A DNA stretch of 64,000 bases from Gallionella sp. (GTDB taxonomy: Bacteria; Pseudomonadota; Gammaproteobacteria; Burkholderiales; Gallionellaceae): contig JAQTTV010000002.1 in NCBI GenBank assembly GCA_028710565.1, positions 62,001 through 126,000 of the forward strand, given 5' to 3'. A program made the translations under genes and the position numbers. Below, piece after piece: positions 51,701-61,066 of this stretch. Position 1 is the stretch's first letter. Each line of letters opens with the position of its first letter. Below the pieces are notes generated by a model. It had not been told where the DNA came from. It made no database searches and saw nothing but the letters and a program-made list of their open reading frames with translations.

Positions 51701-52111
51701 ATGAGCGACTCTCCTATTTTTAGCCTGCCGATGCGGGTTTATTTTCAAGATACCGACGCGGGCGGGGTGGTGTATCACGCCAGTTATGTGAACTTTATGG
51801 AGCGGGCGCGGACAGAGTGGCTGCGAACACAGGGTTATACTAATGCGGGGTTGATGACGACTTTTGGCATGTTGTTTGTGGTGCGCTCGTTGAAGTTGGA
51901 ATACCTCAAGCCCGCCGTATTGGATGACTTGCTTGAAGTCACGGCACAAGTTAAAGAAATGGGGCGCAGTCGCTTGAGTTTATTGCAAACCATACGCCGA
52001 GATGGCGTGCTATTGACCGAAGCGGAAGTGCATCTAGTGTGTGTAGATAAAGAAATTTTCCGTCCCGTGCGCGTGCCTGAATTGTTGCGAGCGCAGTGGC
52101 GTACCGAGTGA
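51701..52111 (+). CDS. ybgC: Tol-Pal-associated acyl-CoA thioesterase
   Basis: 136 residues, hot-dog fold. MRVYFQDTDAGGVVYHASYVNFMERARTEWLR holds the catalytic Asp and the Tyr/His of the 4HBT family. It hydrolyses short-chain acyl-CoAs and is the standard first gene of tol-pal operons. The preceding 137 bases should carry the operon promoter; GTTAAAATG is a possible -10. Confidence 0.93.
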   Translation: MSDSPIFSLPMRVYFQDTDAGGVVYHASYVNFMERARTEWLRTQGYTNAGLMTTFGMLFVVRSLKLEYLKPAVLDDLLEVTAQVKEMGRSRLSLLQTIRRDGVLLTEAEVHLVCVDKEIFRPVRVPELLRAQWRTE

Positions 52112-52190
52112 GTGGCGCGAAGTAAGGTGTTTTCGGTTTAAAATGATGCGATTACGTCGCACTAGCCCGTTATAAAGTGAAAGGATCACA

Positions 52191-52868
52191 ATGCAAGTCA
52201 CGCAGGATTTATCGTTTGTTCATCTGATTCTCACTGCCAGTGTGCTGGTGCAGTTGGTCATGGGTCTATTGTTATTCGTTTCCATGATGTCGTGGGGCTA
52301 CATTTTCCAGAAATTGTTTACCTTACGCCGCGAACTCAAGTTGACGGATAAGTTTGAAGCGGCATTTTGGAATAGTCCGAATTTGAATGATTTGTACAAA
52401 CAAGTCAGTGCAGGTCAAGTCAGCAATCAAGGTGCGCTGGAGCGCATCTTTTTGGCAGGGGCGGTCGAGTTTGCCAAGTTGAAGAAACAGCCTGGGATCA
52501 ATAGCAGTGCGTTGATGGACGGCACGCGCCGCGCGATGCGGGCAACCTATCAACGTGAAATGGACAGACTGGAATCACACTTGTCATTTTTAGCCTCAGT
52601 CGGTTCAGTTAGTCCCTATGTTGGGCTATTTGGCACAGTGTGGGGAATTATGAACGCGTTTCGCGGCTTAGCCAATGTGGGGCAAGCGACGCTCGCCCAT
52701 GTTGCACCAGGGATAGCAGAAGCCTTGGTGGCAACGGCGATGGGGTTGTTCGCCGCGATTCCAGCAGTGGTGGCATACAACCGCTATGCCTATGACATCA
52801 ATCGTTTATCCTCGCGCTTTGAAAGTTTCACCGAAGAATTTTCTAACGTACTGCAACGTCAACCATGA
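52191..52868 (+). CDS. tolQ: Tol-Pal system proton channel subunit TolQ
   Basis: 225 residues, three membrane segments (about 13-38, 133-157 and 170-192). SHLSFLASVGSVSPYVGLFGTVWGIMNAFRGL and GIAEALVATAMGLFAAIPAVVAYNRY are ExbB/TolQ signatures. With TolR it forms the inner-membrane motor driving TolA. AAAGGATC precedes the ATG; it overlaps tolR by four bases. Confidence 0.97.
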   Translation: MQVTQDLSFVHLILTASVLVQLVMGLLLFVSMMSWGYIFQKLFTLRRELKLTDKFEAAFWNSPNLNDLYKQVSAGQVSNQGALERIFLAGAVEFAKLKKQPGINSSALMDGTRRAMRATYQREMDRLESHLSFLASVGSVSPYVGLFGTVWGIMNAFRGLANVGQATLAHVAPGIAEALVATAMGLFAAIPAVVAYNRYAYDINRLSSRFESFTEEFSNVLQRQP

Positions 52869-53296
52869 GAACGAATCGTCGTGGCACTCAATCGTTAATG
52901 AGTCAAATCAATGTCGTGCCCTACATCGACGTGATGCTGGTCTTGCTGGTGATCTTTATGGTGACCGCACCGATGATGAATCCTGGACAAATTGATTTGC
53001 CCAGCGTCAATAAATCCGCCGCGCCTGCTGCCGCCATTCCCCCACTGGTGGTGACCATTAAAAAAGATTCGACTTTGACCTTGCGTGATACGGGGCAAAG
53101 CGATCAAGGGTGGAACGTCGCACTGCCTAATTTATTGAAAGAGATTCAAATCCGCCAAGCACTACAAGCCGATCAAGCTGTGGTCATCGCCGCAGACAAA
53201 AACGTACGCTATGAAGAAGTGATGAATGTCATGGCAGTGCTGAAAGAAGGCAACGTGAAGAAGGTTGGGTTGCTGACTCAAATGGACGCAAAATGA
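52865..53296 (+). CDS. tolR: Tol-Pal system proton channel subunit TolR
   Basis: 143 residues. A single membrane helix with the essential Asp in INVVPYIDVMLVLLVIFMVTAPM, then a periplasmic ExbD/TolR domain. Overlaps tolQ and tolA by four bases at each end. Confidence 0.97.
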   Translation: MRTNRRGTQSLMSQINVVPYIDVMLVLLVIFMVTAPMMNPGQIDLPSVNKSAAPAAAIPPLVVTIKKDSTLTLRDTGQSDQGWNVALPNLLKEIQIRQALQADQAVVIAADKNVRYEEVMNVMAVLKEGNVKKVGLLTQMDAK

Positions 53297-54072
53297 CCGC
53301 AACAACCTACCGCGAACCTTATCAGTTTTCGGCAGGCGTCCTGGCGTTGCTGGTGCATGGCGTATTTTTTGCCGTATTGTATTTTGGCTTGAGCTGGCAA
53401 ACCAAGCCGCCGATGGAAGCCATGAGTGTCGAGTTATGGGATGCGTTGCCGATGCCTGCGGGTGTGCCAACAGGCGGCATGTCACCTGAGATGGTTGCAC
53501 CTGACGCTGCACCCGCGTTAGTAGAGCCGCCCCCTCCCGCCCCTATCGAGGTGGCAAAGCCTGATATTGTCGTGCCAGAAAAAAAACCGCCTAAGCCCCT
53601 CCCTGTGCCGCAAAAGCTTAATGCAAAGCCTACGCATACTGCACAGAAACCCGTCGAATCCAATCGGAAAAATCCACAATCGCTATTGGAACGCTACGGC
53701 ATTGAAGGTGGCAATACGAGTACGACGAGAGGCGGTGGTCGAGTCGGGCAGCAACTTAGACTGGCAGATGCCGTAAAAGCAACGGAAGTTGATCGTCTGT
53801 TGGCAGAGTACATTGGTAAAATTAAAGCCAAGATTAAGCGTGATATTGTGATGCCGCCCGATGTACCAGAAAATGCGCGGGTTGAGTTTTTGGTAACGCT
53901 GTTGCCAGATGGCTCAGTAATGACGGTACGCTTGGCAAGATCAAGCCATGCGGGATATGCAAATGCAGTGGAACGCGCTATTTTCAAGGCGCAACCCTTG
54001 CCTCTGCCGCCCAATAATGAATTATTCGGTCAATTTCGCGAGTTAAAATTAGTCTTCAAACCCATTGAATAA
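53293..54072 (+). CDS. tolA: Tol-Pal system protein TolA
   Basis: 259 residues. One N-terminal membrane helix (FSAGVLALLVHGVFFAVLYFGL), then a Pro-rich region (PPPPAPIEVAKPDIVVPEKKPP) rather than the long Ala/Lys helix of E. coli TolA, and a C-terminal TonB/TolA-like domain (DVPENARVEFLVTLLPDGSVMTVRLARSSHAGYANAVERAI). It bridges the inner membrane to Pal. The linker is short (about 100 residues). Confidence 0.93.
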   Translation: MTATTYREPYQFSAGVLALLVHGVFFAVLYFGLSWQTKPPMEAMSVELWDALPMPAGVPTGGMSPEMVAPDAAPALVEPPPPAPIEVAKPDIVVPEKKPPKPLPVPQKLNAKPTHTAQKPVESNRKNPQSLLERYGIEGGNTSTTRGGGRVGQQLRLADAVKATEVDRLLAEYIGKIKAKIKRDIVMPPDVPENARVEFLVTLLPDGSVMTVRLARSSHAGYANAVERAIFKAQPLPLPPNNELFGQFRELKLVFKPIE

Positions 54073-54081
54073 GGACATGTT

Positions 54082-55344
54082 ATGTTGCTAAGAATGCTGT
54101 TGAGCGTGGTCATGCTGTTGCAAGCGGGTATGGCGGCGGCGGTGTTGGATATTGAAATCATAGGCGCAGGTGAAAATCAAATCCCAATCTCTATCGCCCC
54201 TTTTGGCGGTGATCCCGCACTCGCAAGGGAAATCAACGAAGTAGTGCGTGGCGACTTGATGCGTTGCGGCCTATTTCGCCTGATTGATGCCAGCGATGAG
54301 CAAGCCAATACGCCCGCCGCAGTGAGCTATCCTCGTTGGCGCGAACGAGGAGCGGATGCGCTCGGATTGGGTAAAATCAATAGGTTGCCCACAGGGCGTG
54401 TTGAAGCACAGTTTTTCCTGCTGGATATTGTCAAGCAACGACAAGCCATCGCGGAAGTATCTACTGTCAATGCAGGACAAGCACGTGCCCTTGGGCACCA
54501 TATTGCAGACTTGATTTATGAGAATTTAACAGGTAGCAAAGGCATATTTGGTAGTCGTTTTGCCTATATCAATCGTTTGGGATCTAACTTTCGCCTACTG
54601 GTCGCGGACAGTGATGGCTATAACGAACAGGTTGTATTGGCGCGAAGCAGTCCAATGATGTCGCCAGCATGGTCGCCAGATGGCAGTCACTTAGCTTATG
54701 TGAGCTTTGAAAATGGCCACGCAGCCGTGTATGTTCAGTCGCTTCTGACGCAACAGCGCGTGCTAGTCGCAAACTTCCCTGGTAGCAACAGTGCGCCTGC
54801 ATGGTCACCCGATGGCCGACAATTAGCGGTGGTTTTGACGCGGGATCATGGCTCACAAATTTACACGATGCGACCCGATGGCAGCGGGATACAACGCATT
54901 AGTTTTAGCGATGCCATCGATACCGAACCCAATTTTTCACCTGACGGACAGTCTTTGATCTTTACTTCAGATCGCGGGGGTAGCGCGCAAATTTATCAAA
55001 TGTCAGCGCAAGGAGGGACGGCAACTCGACTGACCTTTGGGGAAGGTGCAAACTTTTCACCCCGCTACAGCCCAGACGGTAAAAGTTTCGTTTTCACCCA
55101 CCGCGTCAATGGTAAGTTTTACATTACTACACAGGACTTTCAAACAGGGCAAATGACTATACTGACCGAGGGCGGCTGGGAGAAAAAACCCAGCTTTGCC
55201 CCCAACGGAAAACTTATCCTTTTTGCCAGTGAAGGCAGAGGTCGTGGTATATTAGCAACCGTTTCAAGTGATGGTCGCGTCAAGCAGCAAATGTTTACAC
55301 AAAGCGGCGATGCGCGTGAACCTGTGTGGGAAACCCGACGTTAG
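54082..55344 (+). CDS. tolB: Tol-Pal system periplasmic beta-propeller TolB
   Basis: 420 residues. Signal peptide MLLRMLLSVVMLLQAGMAAA, N-terminal TolB domain to about 160, then propeller blades marked by repeated S-P-x-W-S-P-D-G (SPAWSPDGSHLAYVSF, APAWSPDGRQLAVVL, EPNFSPDGQSLIFTSD, SPRYSPDGKSFVFTH, KPSFAPNGKLILFAS). Binds Pal and, through its N-terminus, TolA. Confidence 0.97.
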   Translation: MLLRMLLSVVMLLQAGMAAAVLDIEIIGAGENQIPISIAPFGGDPALAREINEVVRGDLMRCGLFRLIDASDEQANTPAAVSYPRWRERGADALGLGKINRLPTGRVEAQFFLLDIVKQRQAIAEVSTVNAGQARALGHHIADLIYENLTGSKGIFGSRFAYINRLGSNFRLLVADSDGYNEQVVLARSSPMMSPAWSPDGSHLAYVSFENGHAAVYVQSLLTQQRVLVANFPGSNSAPAWSPDGRQLAVVLTRDHGSQIYTMRPDGSGIQRISFSDAIDTEPNFSPDGQSLIFTSDRGGSAQIYQMSAQGGTATRLTFGEGANFSPRYSPDGKSFVFTHRVNGKFYITTQDFQTGQMTILTEGGWEKKPSFAPNGKLILFASEGRGRGILATVSSDGRVKQQMFTQSGDAREPVWETRR

Positions 55345-55373
55345 AATTTAAATCAAACATAAGGAGATGTAGC

Positions 55374-55955
55374 ATGAAGAAAATTGTAATAAGTGGTCTA
55401 TTGTTATCCTTGTTAGCAGCATGTGCTCCTAACCCACCTAAACCAGTACCACCAGTTGACACCAGTGCAGCCGATGCTGCAGCAAAAAAAGCGGCAGAAG
55501 AAGAAGCCGCACGTAAAGCAGCTCAAAAAGCAGCGGATGAAGCTGCCGCTAAAAAAGCAGCGGATGAAGCTGCTGCGGCCGCTAAAAAGGCAGCGGATGA
55601 AGCTGCTGCGCGCAATATGTTGCCAAAAGAAGCGACGAGCGTTTACTACCCATTCGATGTGGATGCAATTCAAGATGCGGATAAACCAGCCGTTCAAGCA
55701 CATGCAAAATACTTGGCCGATCATGCTAACGTTAAAATGCATGTTGAAGGCAATGCGGACGAACGCGGTAGCAATGAATACAATTTGAGCTTAGGTCAAC
55801 GCCGTGCCGATGGCGTAAAGAAGATGTTAGAGCTAGGTGGCGCAAAATCCGATCAAGTCGATGCAGCAAGCTTGGGCGAAGAAAAGCCAAAAGCGGTGGG
55901 TCATAATGAAGAAGCATGGTCACAAAATCGTCGCTCAGACATGATCTACAAGTAA
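55374..55955 (+). CDS. pal: Peptidoglycan-associated lipoprotein Pal, with Ala/Lys-rich linker
   Basis: 193 residues from the ATG at 55374, preceded by AAGGAGATGTAGC. Lipobox LLAAC with Cys17. Residues about 35-82 are a helical Ala/Lys/Glu linker with three near-repeats of KKAADEAA. The OmpA-like domain follows (VKMHVEGNADERGSNEYNLSLGQRRADGVKKML), with the DAP-binding Asp and Arg. It anchors the outer membrane to peptidoglycan. The linker is longer and more regular than the short one of E. coli Pal. Confidence 0.96.
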   Translation: MKKIVISGLLLSLLAACAPNPPKPVPPVDTSAADAAAKKAAEEEAARKAAQKAADEAAAKKAADEAAAAAKKAADEAAARNMLPKEATSVYYPFDVDAIQDADKPAVQAHAKYLADHANVKMHVEGNADERGSNEYNLSLGQRRADGVKKMLELGGAKSDQVDAASLGEEKPKAVGHNEEAWSQNRRSDMIYK

Positions 55956-55960
55956 TTGTT

Positions 55961-56758
55961 ATGCTAAAGCACGCCTTTATTTTATTGGCTTTGTGCTGCA
56001 TCAGCCCCGCTCACGCGGGGCTGTTTTCGGACGACGAAGCTCGAAACCATATTCAACAAGTTCAGACGAACCTTGAACGTTCAGACTCACTTGCTCAAGA
56101 TCGCCATAAACAACAAACACAAGCCATTTTGGATTTGCAAACGCAAATCGAGGCTCTGTCCAAAGAAAACCGCACGTTACGCGGACAAAATGAAGAGCTT
56201 GCGCATGGCCTCCAAAGTGCCGAAAAGCGTGAGAAAGATTTCTATATTGATTTAGACACGCGTTTGCGCCGTATTGAATCCAGCGGGATGATTCCGTCTG
56301 CATCAGACGGAAATGCAGCCTCACTTCCAGCAACAGGTACCACACCTGACGCTGTGGCAGCCACTTCCGACACTTTTGACCCTATTGTAGAAAATAGAAT
56401 CTTGGAAAGAGGTTTTATTCTGCTTAAAGGTAAAAGCTATGCCAATGCGACCAGGTCGTTTAGTGACTTTATCAAGCAATATCCTGAATCCGTACAAATT
56501 CCCAATGCCATCTATGGTCTAGGCAATGCACTGTATGGTGACAATGACTTTAAAAGTGCGCTGCTGGTTTATCAAAACTTCCTGAAAGATTTTCCAGAGA
56601 CACCCCGAAGCCCAGAAGTCTTGCTGAATATGGCAAGTTGTCAGCAGGCACTAAAAGAAACAGCCGCTGCCAAAAATACTTTGAAGCAACTCATTAAGAA
56701 ATATCCGAAAAGCGATGCTGCTGCGAAAGCGCAAAAACAGCTTGCGACCCTTCGTTAG
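55961..56758 (+). CDS. cpoB: Cell division coordinator CpoB (YbgF)
   Basis: 265 residues from the ATG at 55961. Signal peptide MLKHAFILLALCCISPAHA, an N-terminal coiled coil (about 40-105, QTQIEALSKENRTLRGQNEEL) for trimerisation, a low-complexity linker, and C-terminal TPRs (YPESVQIPNAIYGLGNALYG ... FPETPRSPEVLLNMASC). Periplasmic partner of TolA that links peptidoglycan synthesis to constriction. Only five bases after pal, but a terminator hairpin lies inside its signal-peptide codons. Confidence 0.94.
   Translation: MLKHAFILLALCCISPAHAGLFSDDEARNHIQQVQTNLERSDSLAQDRHKQQTQAILDLQTQIEALSKENRTLRGQNEELAHGLQSAEKREKDFYIDLDTRLRRIESSGMIPSASDGNAASLPATGTTPDAVAATSDTFDPIVENRILERGFILLKGKSYANATRSFSDFIKQYPESVQIPNAIYGLGNALYGDNDFKSALLVYQNFLKDFPETPRSPEVLLNMASCQQALKETAAAKNTLKQLIKKYPKSDAAAKAQKQLATLR
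56002..56028 (+). terminator. Terminator hairpin inside the cpoB signal-peptide coding region
   Basis: CAGCCCCGC (56002-56010), loop TCAC, GCGGGGCTG (56015-56023), then TTTTC: a 9-bp GC-rich stem with T run, 47 bases after the pal stop. It would release most transcripts after pal. Confidence 0.7.
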
Positions 56759-56764
56759 TTTCTT

Positions 56765-57418
56765 ATGCCGTATCGTGTCGCGCAATTGCGCATCACCGAG
56801 ATTTTTTACTCCCTACAAGGTGAAACCAGCCGAGTAGGGTTGCCCACGGTCTTTATTCGGCTAACGGGCTGCCCGCTGCGCTGCACCTACTGTGATACCA
56901 CCTACGCTTTTACAGGTGGGCAGACACAAAGTATCCCCGATATTCTTTCCCAAGTCGCTCAATATCATCCGCAATATGTCACTGTCACAGGCGGTGAGCC
57001 TTTAGCACAAAAGAACTGTTTATTGTTGCTACAAGCATTATGTGACGCGGGTTATCAAGTTTCGCTGGAAACAGGCGGCGCGCTGAATATTGCGGCAGTG
57101 GATCATCGAGTGATGCGTGTGGTGGATATTAAAACCCCAGGGTCGGGCGAAGTTTCCAAAAATCGTTGGGAAAATTTAGCCTTATTGACCCCGCACGATG
57201 AAATCAAATTTGTGTTGTGTGATGCGGATGATTACGCATGGGCAAAGCAGATCATGACGGAATACCAACTCGCCGAAAAATGCCCTGTGCTGATGTCTCC
57301 CACACACGGCGGGCTGGATGCCACCCAATTGGCAGAATGGATACTGCGCGACCGTTTAGCGGTGCGGCTGCAAGTGCAATTACATAAAATTTTGTGGGAC
57401 AACGCGGTAGGAAAATAA
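56765..57418 (+). CDS. queE: 7-carboxy-7-deazaguanine synthase QueE
   Basis: 217 residues. Radical SAM motif C36-x3-C40-x2-C43 ([11 protein letters not shown]) preceded by [22 protein letters not shown], which binds substrate. It makes 7-carboxy-7-deazaguanine in the queuosine pathway. Six bases after cpoB; queC follows after two bases. Confidence 0.96.
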   Translation: MPYRVAQLRITEIFYSLQGETSRVGLPTVFIRLTGCPLRCTYCDTTYAFTGGQTQSIPDILSQVAQYHPQYVTVTGGEPLAQKNCLLLLQALCDAGYQVSLETGGALNIAAVDHRVMRVVDIKTPGSGEVSKNRWENLALLTPHDEIKFVLCDADDYAWAKQIMTEYQLAEKCPVLMSPTHGGLDATQLAEWILRDRLAVRLQVQLHKILWDNAVGK

Positions 57419-57420
57419 GT

Positions 57421-58092
57421 ATGAAAAACGCGGTGGTATTGTTATCTGGCGGACTCGATTCCGCCACTGTTTTGGCGATGGCTGTTCGTCAGGGATTCAC
57501 CTGCTACGCCTTGAGCGTCGATTATGGTCAACGTCATCATGCCGAACTCGCCGCTGCGCAACGCGTGGCGCGCAGCTTGGGTGCGCATGAACATCGTGTC
57601 ATTCACATTGATTTAACCAGCTTCGGCGGCTCGGCACTGACCGACAACGCCATCGCTGTGCCACAACAGCAAACGACAGGCATTCCCCTCACCTACGTCC
57701 CCGCCCGCAACACCATCATGTTGTCACTGGCATTGGCATGGGCGGAAGTGCTGCAAGCGCAGGATATTTTCATCGGCGTGAATGCCGTCGATTATTCAGG
57801 CTACCCAGACTGCCGCCCTGATTACATCGCCGCCTTTGAAGCCATGGCAAATCTCGCCACCAAAGCCGCCGTCGAGGGACATCCGCTGACCTTACACGCG
57901 CCCTTGCTGCACTTGTCCAAAGCTGAAATCATCCAACAAGGCACGGCATTAGGCGTGAACTACGCCGAAACGGTATCCTGTTATCAAGCGGATTTAACAG
58001 GTCGCGCCTGTGGCAAGTGCGATTCCTGCCGACTCCGCAGTGCAGGATTCGCCGCCGCAGGGGTGGCTGATCCTACGGCGTATTTGGTGTAG
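57421..58092 (+). CDS. queC: 7-cyano-7-deazaguanine synthase QueC
   Basis: 223 residues from the ATG at 57421 ([20 protein letters not shown] with the PP-loop SGGLDSAT). A longer frame would overlap queE. C-terminal zinc cysteines [17 protein letters not shown] are intact. It converts the QueE product to preQ0 with ATP and ammonia. Confidence 0.96.
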   Translation: MKNAVVLLSGGLDSATVLAMAVRQGFTCYALSVDYGQRHHAELAAAQRVARSLGAHEHRVIHIDLTSFGGSALTDNAIAVPQQQTTGIPLTYVPARNTIMLSLALAWAEVLQAQDIFIGVNAVDYSGYPDCRPDYIAAFEAMANLATKAAVEGHPLTLHAPLLHLSKAEIIQQGTALGVNYAETVSCYQADLTGRACGKCDSCRLRSAGFAAAGVADPTAYLV

Positions 58093-58222
58093 TTTTGTCA
58101 TCGGCGGCGATTGCCCTATCGGTTTTCACATGAGATAGGTTTACGGTATGGGTAAATGAGTATCGCGCCCCCTCCCGCTTAAGCTGGAAAAATCAGGAAA
58201 TATCTACACAGGCGGGAATGTT

Positions 58223-60928
58223 ATGAAGCGTCAGTCAGGTCGTGCTTCTTGGGTGACCAAGGTGGTATTAGTTGTGTTTTCGGTGATCGCACTTTGGCTG
58301 CTTGTACAGAAGCAAAGTGGATTAAATCCGTCTCTTTCAGCAAGTAGCCCCGCCCGCGTGAGCCAAGAGTCCAGTTTGCAAGCACAGTTCGAGCAAGTGC
58401 TTGCCAATTATCGCAAAATTATTGTGTTGCTGGCGCACGAACAGGCTTTGTCTGCCCATGAGCAGAACGAAGTCAACCAGATTGGGCAGCGTTTGTTTCA
58501 CGAGAATCTGGCGCGGATTGATACTGCATCCGACGACTTAGAAAAGTTAATTCGTTCCGCGCAGCCACAACGCTTCGACACGCTTGCCCTGCTCCTTGAT
58601 TATGTGGAATCTGACGCAGGGATGTTTGACGCGGATAGGCTGGCGTTCCGCGAGTTGTTGCAAGCAATGCAAAGCGCGATTGCCAAAGAGGGGTCTTTGC
58701 CCGCCATCAAGCTGCATAAGCGCATTGGCGAGGATATGGATGCGTTAAATGAGATTGAACATCTCTATGAAAAAGAGATTAGCCAGATTTTTGGACGATT
58801 CGAGCCTCGTGCGATTTTGCTTAAACGCGAGCGTTGGGATGACTATGTTGCACATTTGGAAAAAATCTATCCACGCGCGCAGTTGCTCAAAGAAAACGGT
58901 GTCATCCTGCCTTACCCCACGCCCAAGTCTGGCACAACCGAAGCGGACACTGCCCAAAAGGCGGAATTGGACGGTTTTGAATTGCCTCCCAAAACGGTAG
59001 CACTCACCTTCGACGATGGTCCGCATCCTGTTTACAGCGCGGAAATCGAAGCCATCCTGAAGCAGTATGAAGTGCCCGCCACTTTCTTTAACGTCGGGCG
59101 TAACCTTGGCACCATTACCGCCGACGGTAAGGTTGCCGTATCGACGCGTGGCAATATCAGCCGCAAGTTGATGCAAGATGGTTTTGTGATCGGCAACCAC
59201 AGCTTCACCCATGCCAAGCTTTCCAAGATGACGGGTGAGAGCTTGAAGGCGGAAATCAATCATACTGATTTGTTGCTCAAGGCGGTGGATATAAACCGCT
59301 CTACGCTATTCAGATTTCCTTATGGCGCAAGCAACCAAGAGGCGAACAAAATTTTGCAAGATGCCCACCTAAAGTCCGTGATGTGGAATATCGACTCACT
59401 GGACTGGGCTGATCCGCTGCCGAATTCCATCGTTGAACGGGTGTTGCAAGGTGTGCGCAAAGATGGACGTGGCATCATCCTATTCCACGATATTCACGAA
59501 CGTACCGTGAAAGCCTTACCCTTGATACTGGATCGCTTAGTCGCGGAGGGGTATCAATTTGCGGGCTGGGATGGCAGCATTTTTCGTGCGAACAAAAGTG
59601 CGGCGTCTGTCCCTGATAAGTCGCCTATCTCCAACCGTTATGGCAATTCTTGGGCGATTGTGATCGGTATCGACCAGTATGCCAAATGGCCTAAGCTAGA
59701 GTACGCCGCGCGCGACGCAAAAGCGTTGCGACAATCGCTGGTCGAGCGGTATGCTTTTGCCAACGACCATGTGTTTTCGCTTATTAACGGCGATGCGACA
59801 CGCAATAACATTCTCGCCCTTTTTCACGACAAATTGGCACATGGCGGAATCCAGAAAGATGACCGAATTTTTGTCTTTTTCGCAGGACACGGCGCGACCC
59901 GTAAACTGAGTTCTGGTCGCGATCTTGGTTATATCATTCCGTCCGACTCCGACCCCGCGCAGTTTGCAACCGATGCGATTCCCATGACCGAGATCCAGAA
60001 CATTGCCGAAAATCTCAGTGCGAAACATGTGTTGTTTGTGATGGATGCTTGTTACAGTGGGCTAGGATTGACGCGTGGCGGAGGGACGGCTTCGTATCTG
60101 CGTGACAATGCTAAACGCATCGGACGACAGATGCTCACGGCGGGCGGTGCGGACCAGATGGTGGCAGATGGCGGACCAGATGGACATTCGATTTTTACTT
60201 GGATGCTGTTGCAGGGGTTGGCGGGCAAAGGTGATCTGAACAGGGATGGGCTGATTACCGCGACCGAACTCGCTGCATATATTGCCCCCGCAGTTGCCAG
60301 TGTCTCTCATCAAACACCCGCTTTTGGAAGTTTGCCAGGATCACAAGGCGGCGAATTTGTGTTTGAACTGCCTAACGAAACAGAGTTTCTGAACGAAGCA
60401 TCGACTCAGTTAGCCAGTGACGCGATTGCGCTTAACAACAAGCTGGCGGCGGCGCAGCCCGTGGGCGCGACCACAGAAATGAGCGTCGCCCCGCGCAAAC
60501 CCGTCTTCTTGAAAGACCTGCAAGGGGCAGATCACAAAGTCGCATTGCCTAGTCCCGTTCCCCTTTCGGAAAAACAAATGGCGCAACATGCCAACGATAG
60601 AGGTTTGCAGTTATACAAGGAAAAAAATTATGCCGCAGCCGAGGCAGAATTTACCGAAGCACTCAAATTGCGCCCCGATTTTGGGCTGGCGGCGAATAAT
60701 TTGGGCTTCGTGTTTTACAAGCAAGGCAAGTTCAAAGAAGCCGCCTTGTGGTTTGAAAACACGGTCAAAATAGACCCGTCGCGCGCAATCGCTTACCTCA
60801 ATTTGGGCGATGCCTATGTGCAAGTCAAGGATAAAAACAGAGCAAAAGTCGCTTTCCAAACCTATCTGGCACTCATGCCCTCGGGTAGTCGCGCAGCTTA
60901 CGTGAAATTGGAACTCGAGAAGTTATGA
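58223..60928 (+). CDS. Membrane-anchored polysaccharide deacetylase / caspase-like peptidase / TPR fusion
   Basis: 901 residues. One N-terminal membrane helix (about 12-28), then a helical region to about 230. NodB deacetylase at about 255-450 with all motifs: TFDDGP 262-267, N-H326-x3-H330 metal His, RFPYG 364-368, DSLDW 391-395 and LFHDIH 420-425. Peptidase C14 (caspase-like) at about 473-715: WAIVIGIDQY, catalytic His556 (FFAGHGA) and Cys610 (MDACYSG). C-terminal TPRs at about 790-895 (YKEKNYAAAEAEFTEALKLRP). The anchor predicts a periplasmic location, so the deacetylase may act on peptidoglycan or exopolysaccharide. Substrates of the protease are unknown. No operon partner. Confidence 0.88.
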   Translation: MKRQSGRASWVTKVVLVVFSVIALWLLVQKQSGLNPSLSASSPARVSQESSLQAQFEQVLANYRKIIVLLAHEQALSAHEQNEVNQIGQRLFHENLARIDTASDDLEKLIRSAQPQRFDTLALLLDYVESDAGMFDADRLAFRELLQAMQSAIAKEGSLPAIKLHKRIGEDMDALNEIEHLYEKEISQIFGRFEPRAILLKRERWDDYVAHLEKIYPRAQLLKENGVILPYPTPKSGTTEADTAQKAELDGFELPPKTVALTFDDGPHPVYSAEIEAILKQYEVPATFFNVGRNLGTITADGKVAVSTRGNISRKLMQDGFVIGNHSFTHAKLSKMTGESLKAEINHTDLLLKAVDINRSTLFRFPYGASNQEANKILQDAHLKSVMWNIDSLDWADPLPNSIVERVLQGVRKDGRGIILFHDIHERTVKALPLILDRLVAEGYQFAGWDGSIFRANKSAASVPDKSPISNRYGNSWAIVIGIDQYAKWPKLEYAARDAKALRQSLVERYAFANDHVFSLINGDATRNNILALFHDKLAHGGIQKDDRIFVFFAGHGATRKLSSGRDLGYIIPSDSDPAQFATDAIPMTEIQNIAENLSAKHVLFVMDACYSGLGLTRGGGTASYLRDNAKRIGRQMLTAGGADQMVADGGPDGHSIFTWMLLQGLAGKGDLNRDGLITATELAAYIAPAVASVSHQTPAFGSLPGSQGGEFVFELPNETEFLNEASTQLASDAIALNNKLAAAQPVGATTEMSVAPRKPVFLKDLQGADHKVALPSPVPLSEKQMAQHANDRGLQLYKEKNYAAAEAEFTEALKLRPDFGLAANNLGFVFYKQGKFKEAALWFENTVKIDPSRAIAYLNLGDAYVQVKDKNRAKVAFQTYLALMPSGSRAAYVKLELEKL

Positions 60929-61066
60929 GCAAAGGGGGATTTTAGGCGCGGCGGGCTATAGGTGTTATGTGTCATGGCTTGTTTCTTGCTGGCTGCTGAT
61001 TTTTACTAATTCAATGATTCGGTTATCACAACATCAAACAAATTGCATATAACAGCATTATGAATG

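Noticed and set aside
60929-61066. Searched for a tRNA or small RNA gene between the fusion protein and DegT genes
   Set aside because: No cloverleaf, no T-loop consensus and no strong hairpin found.
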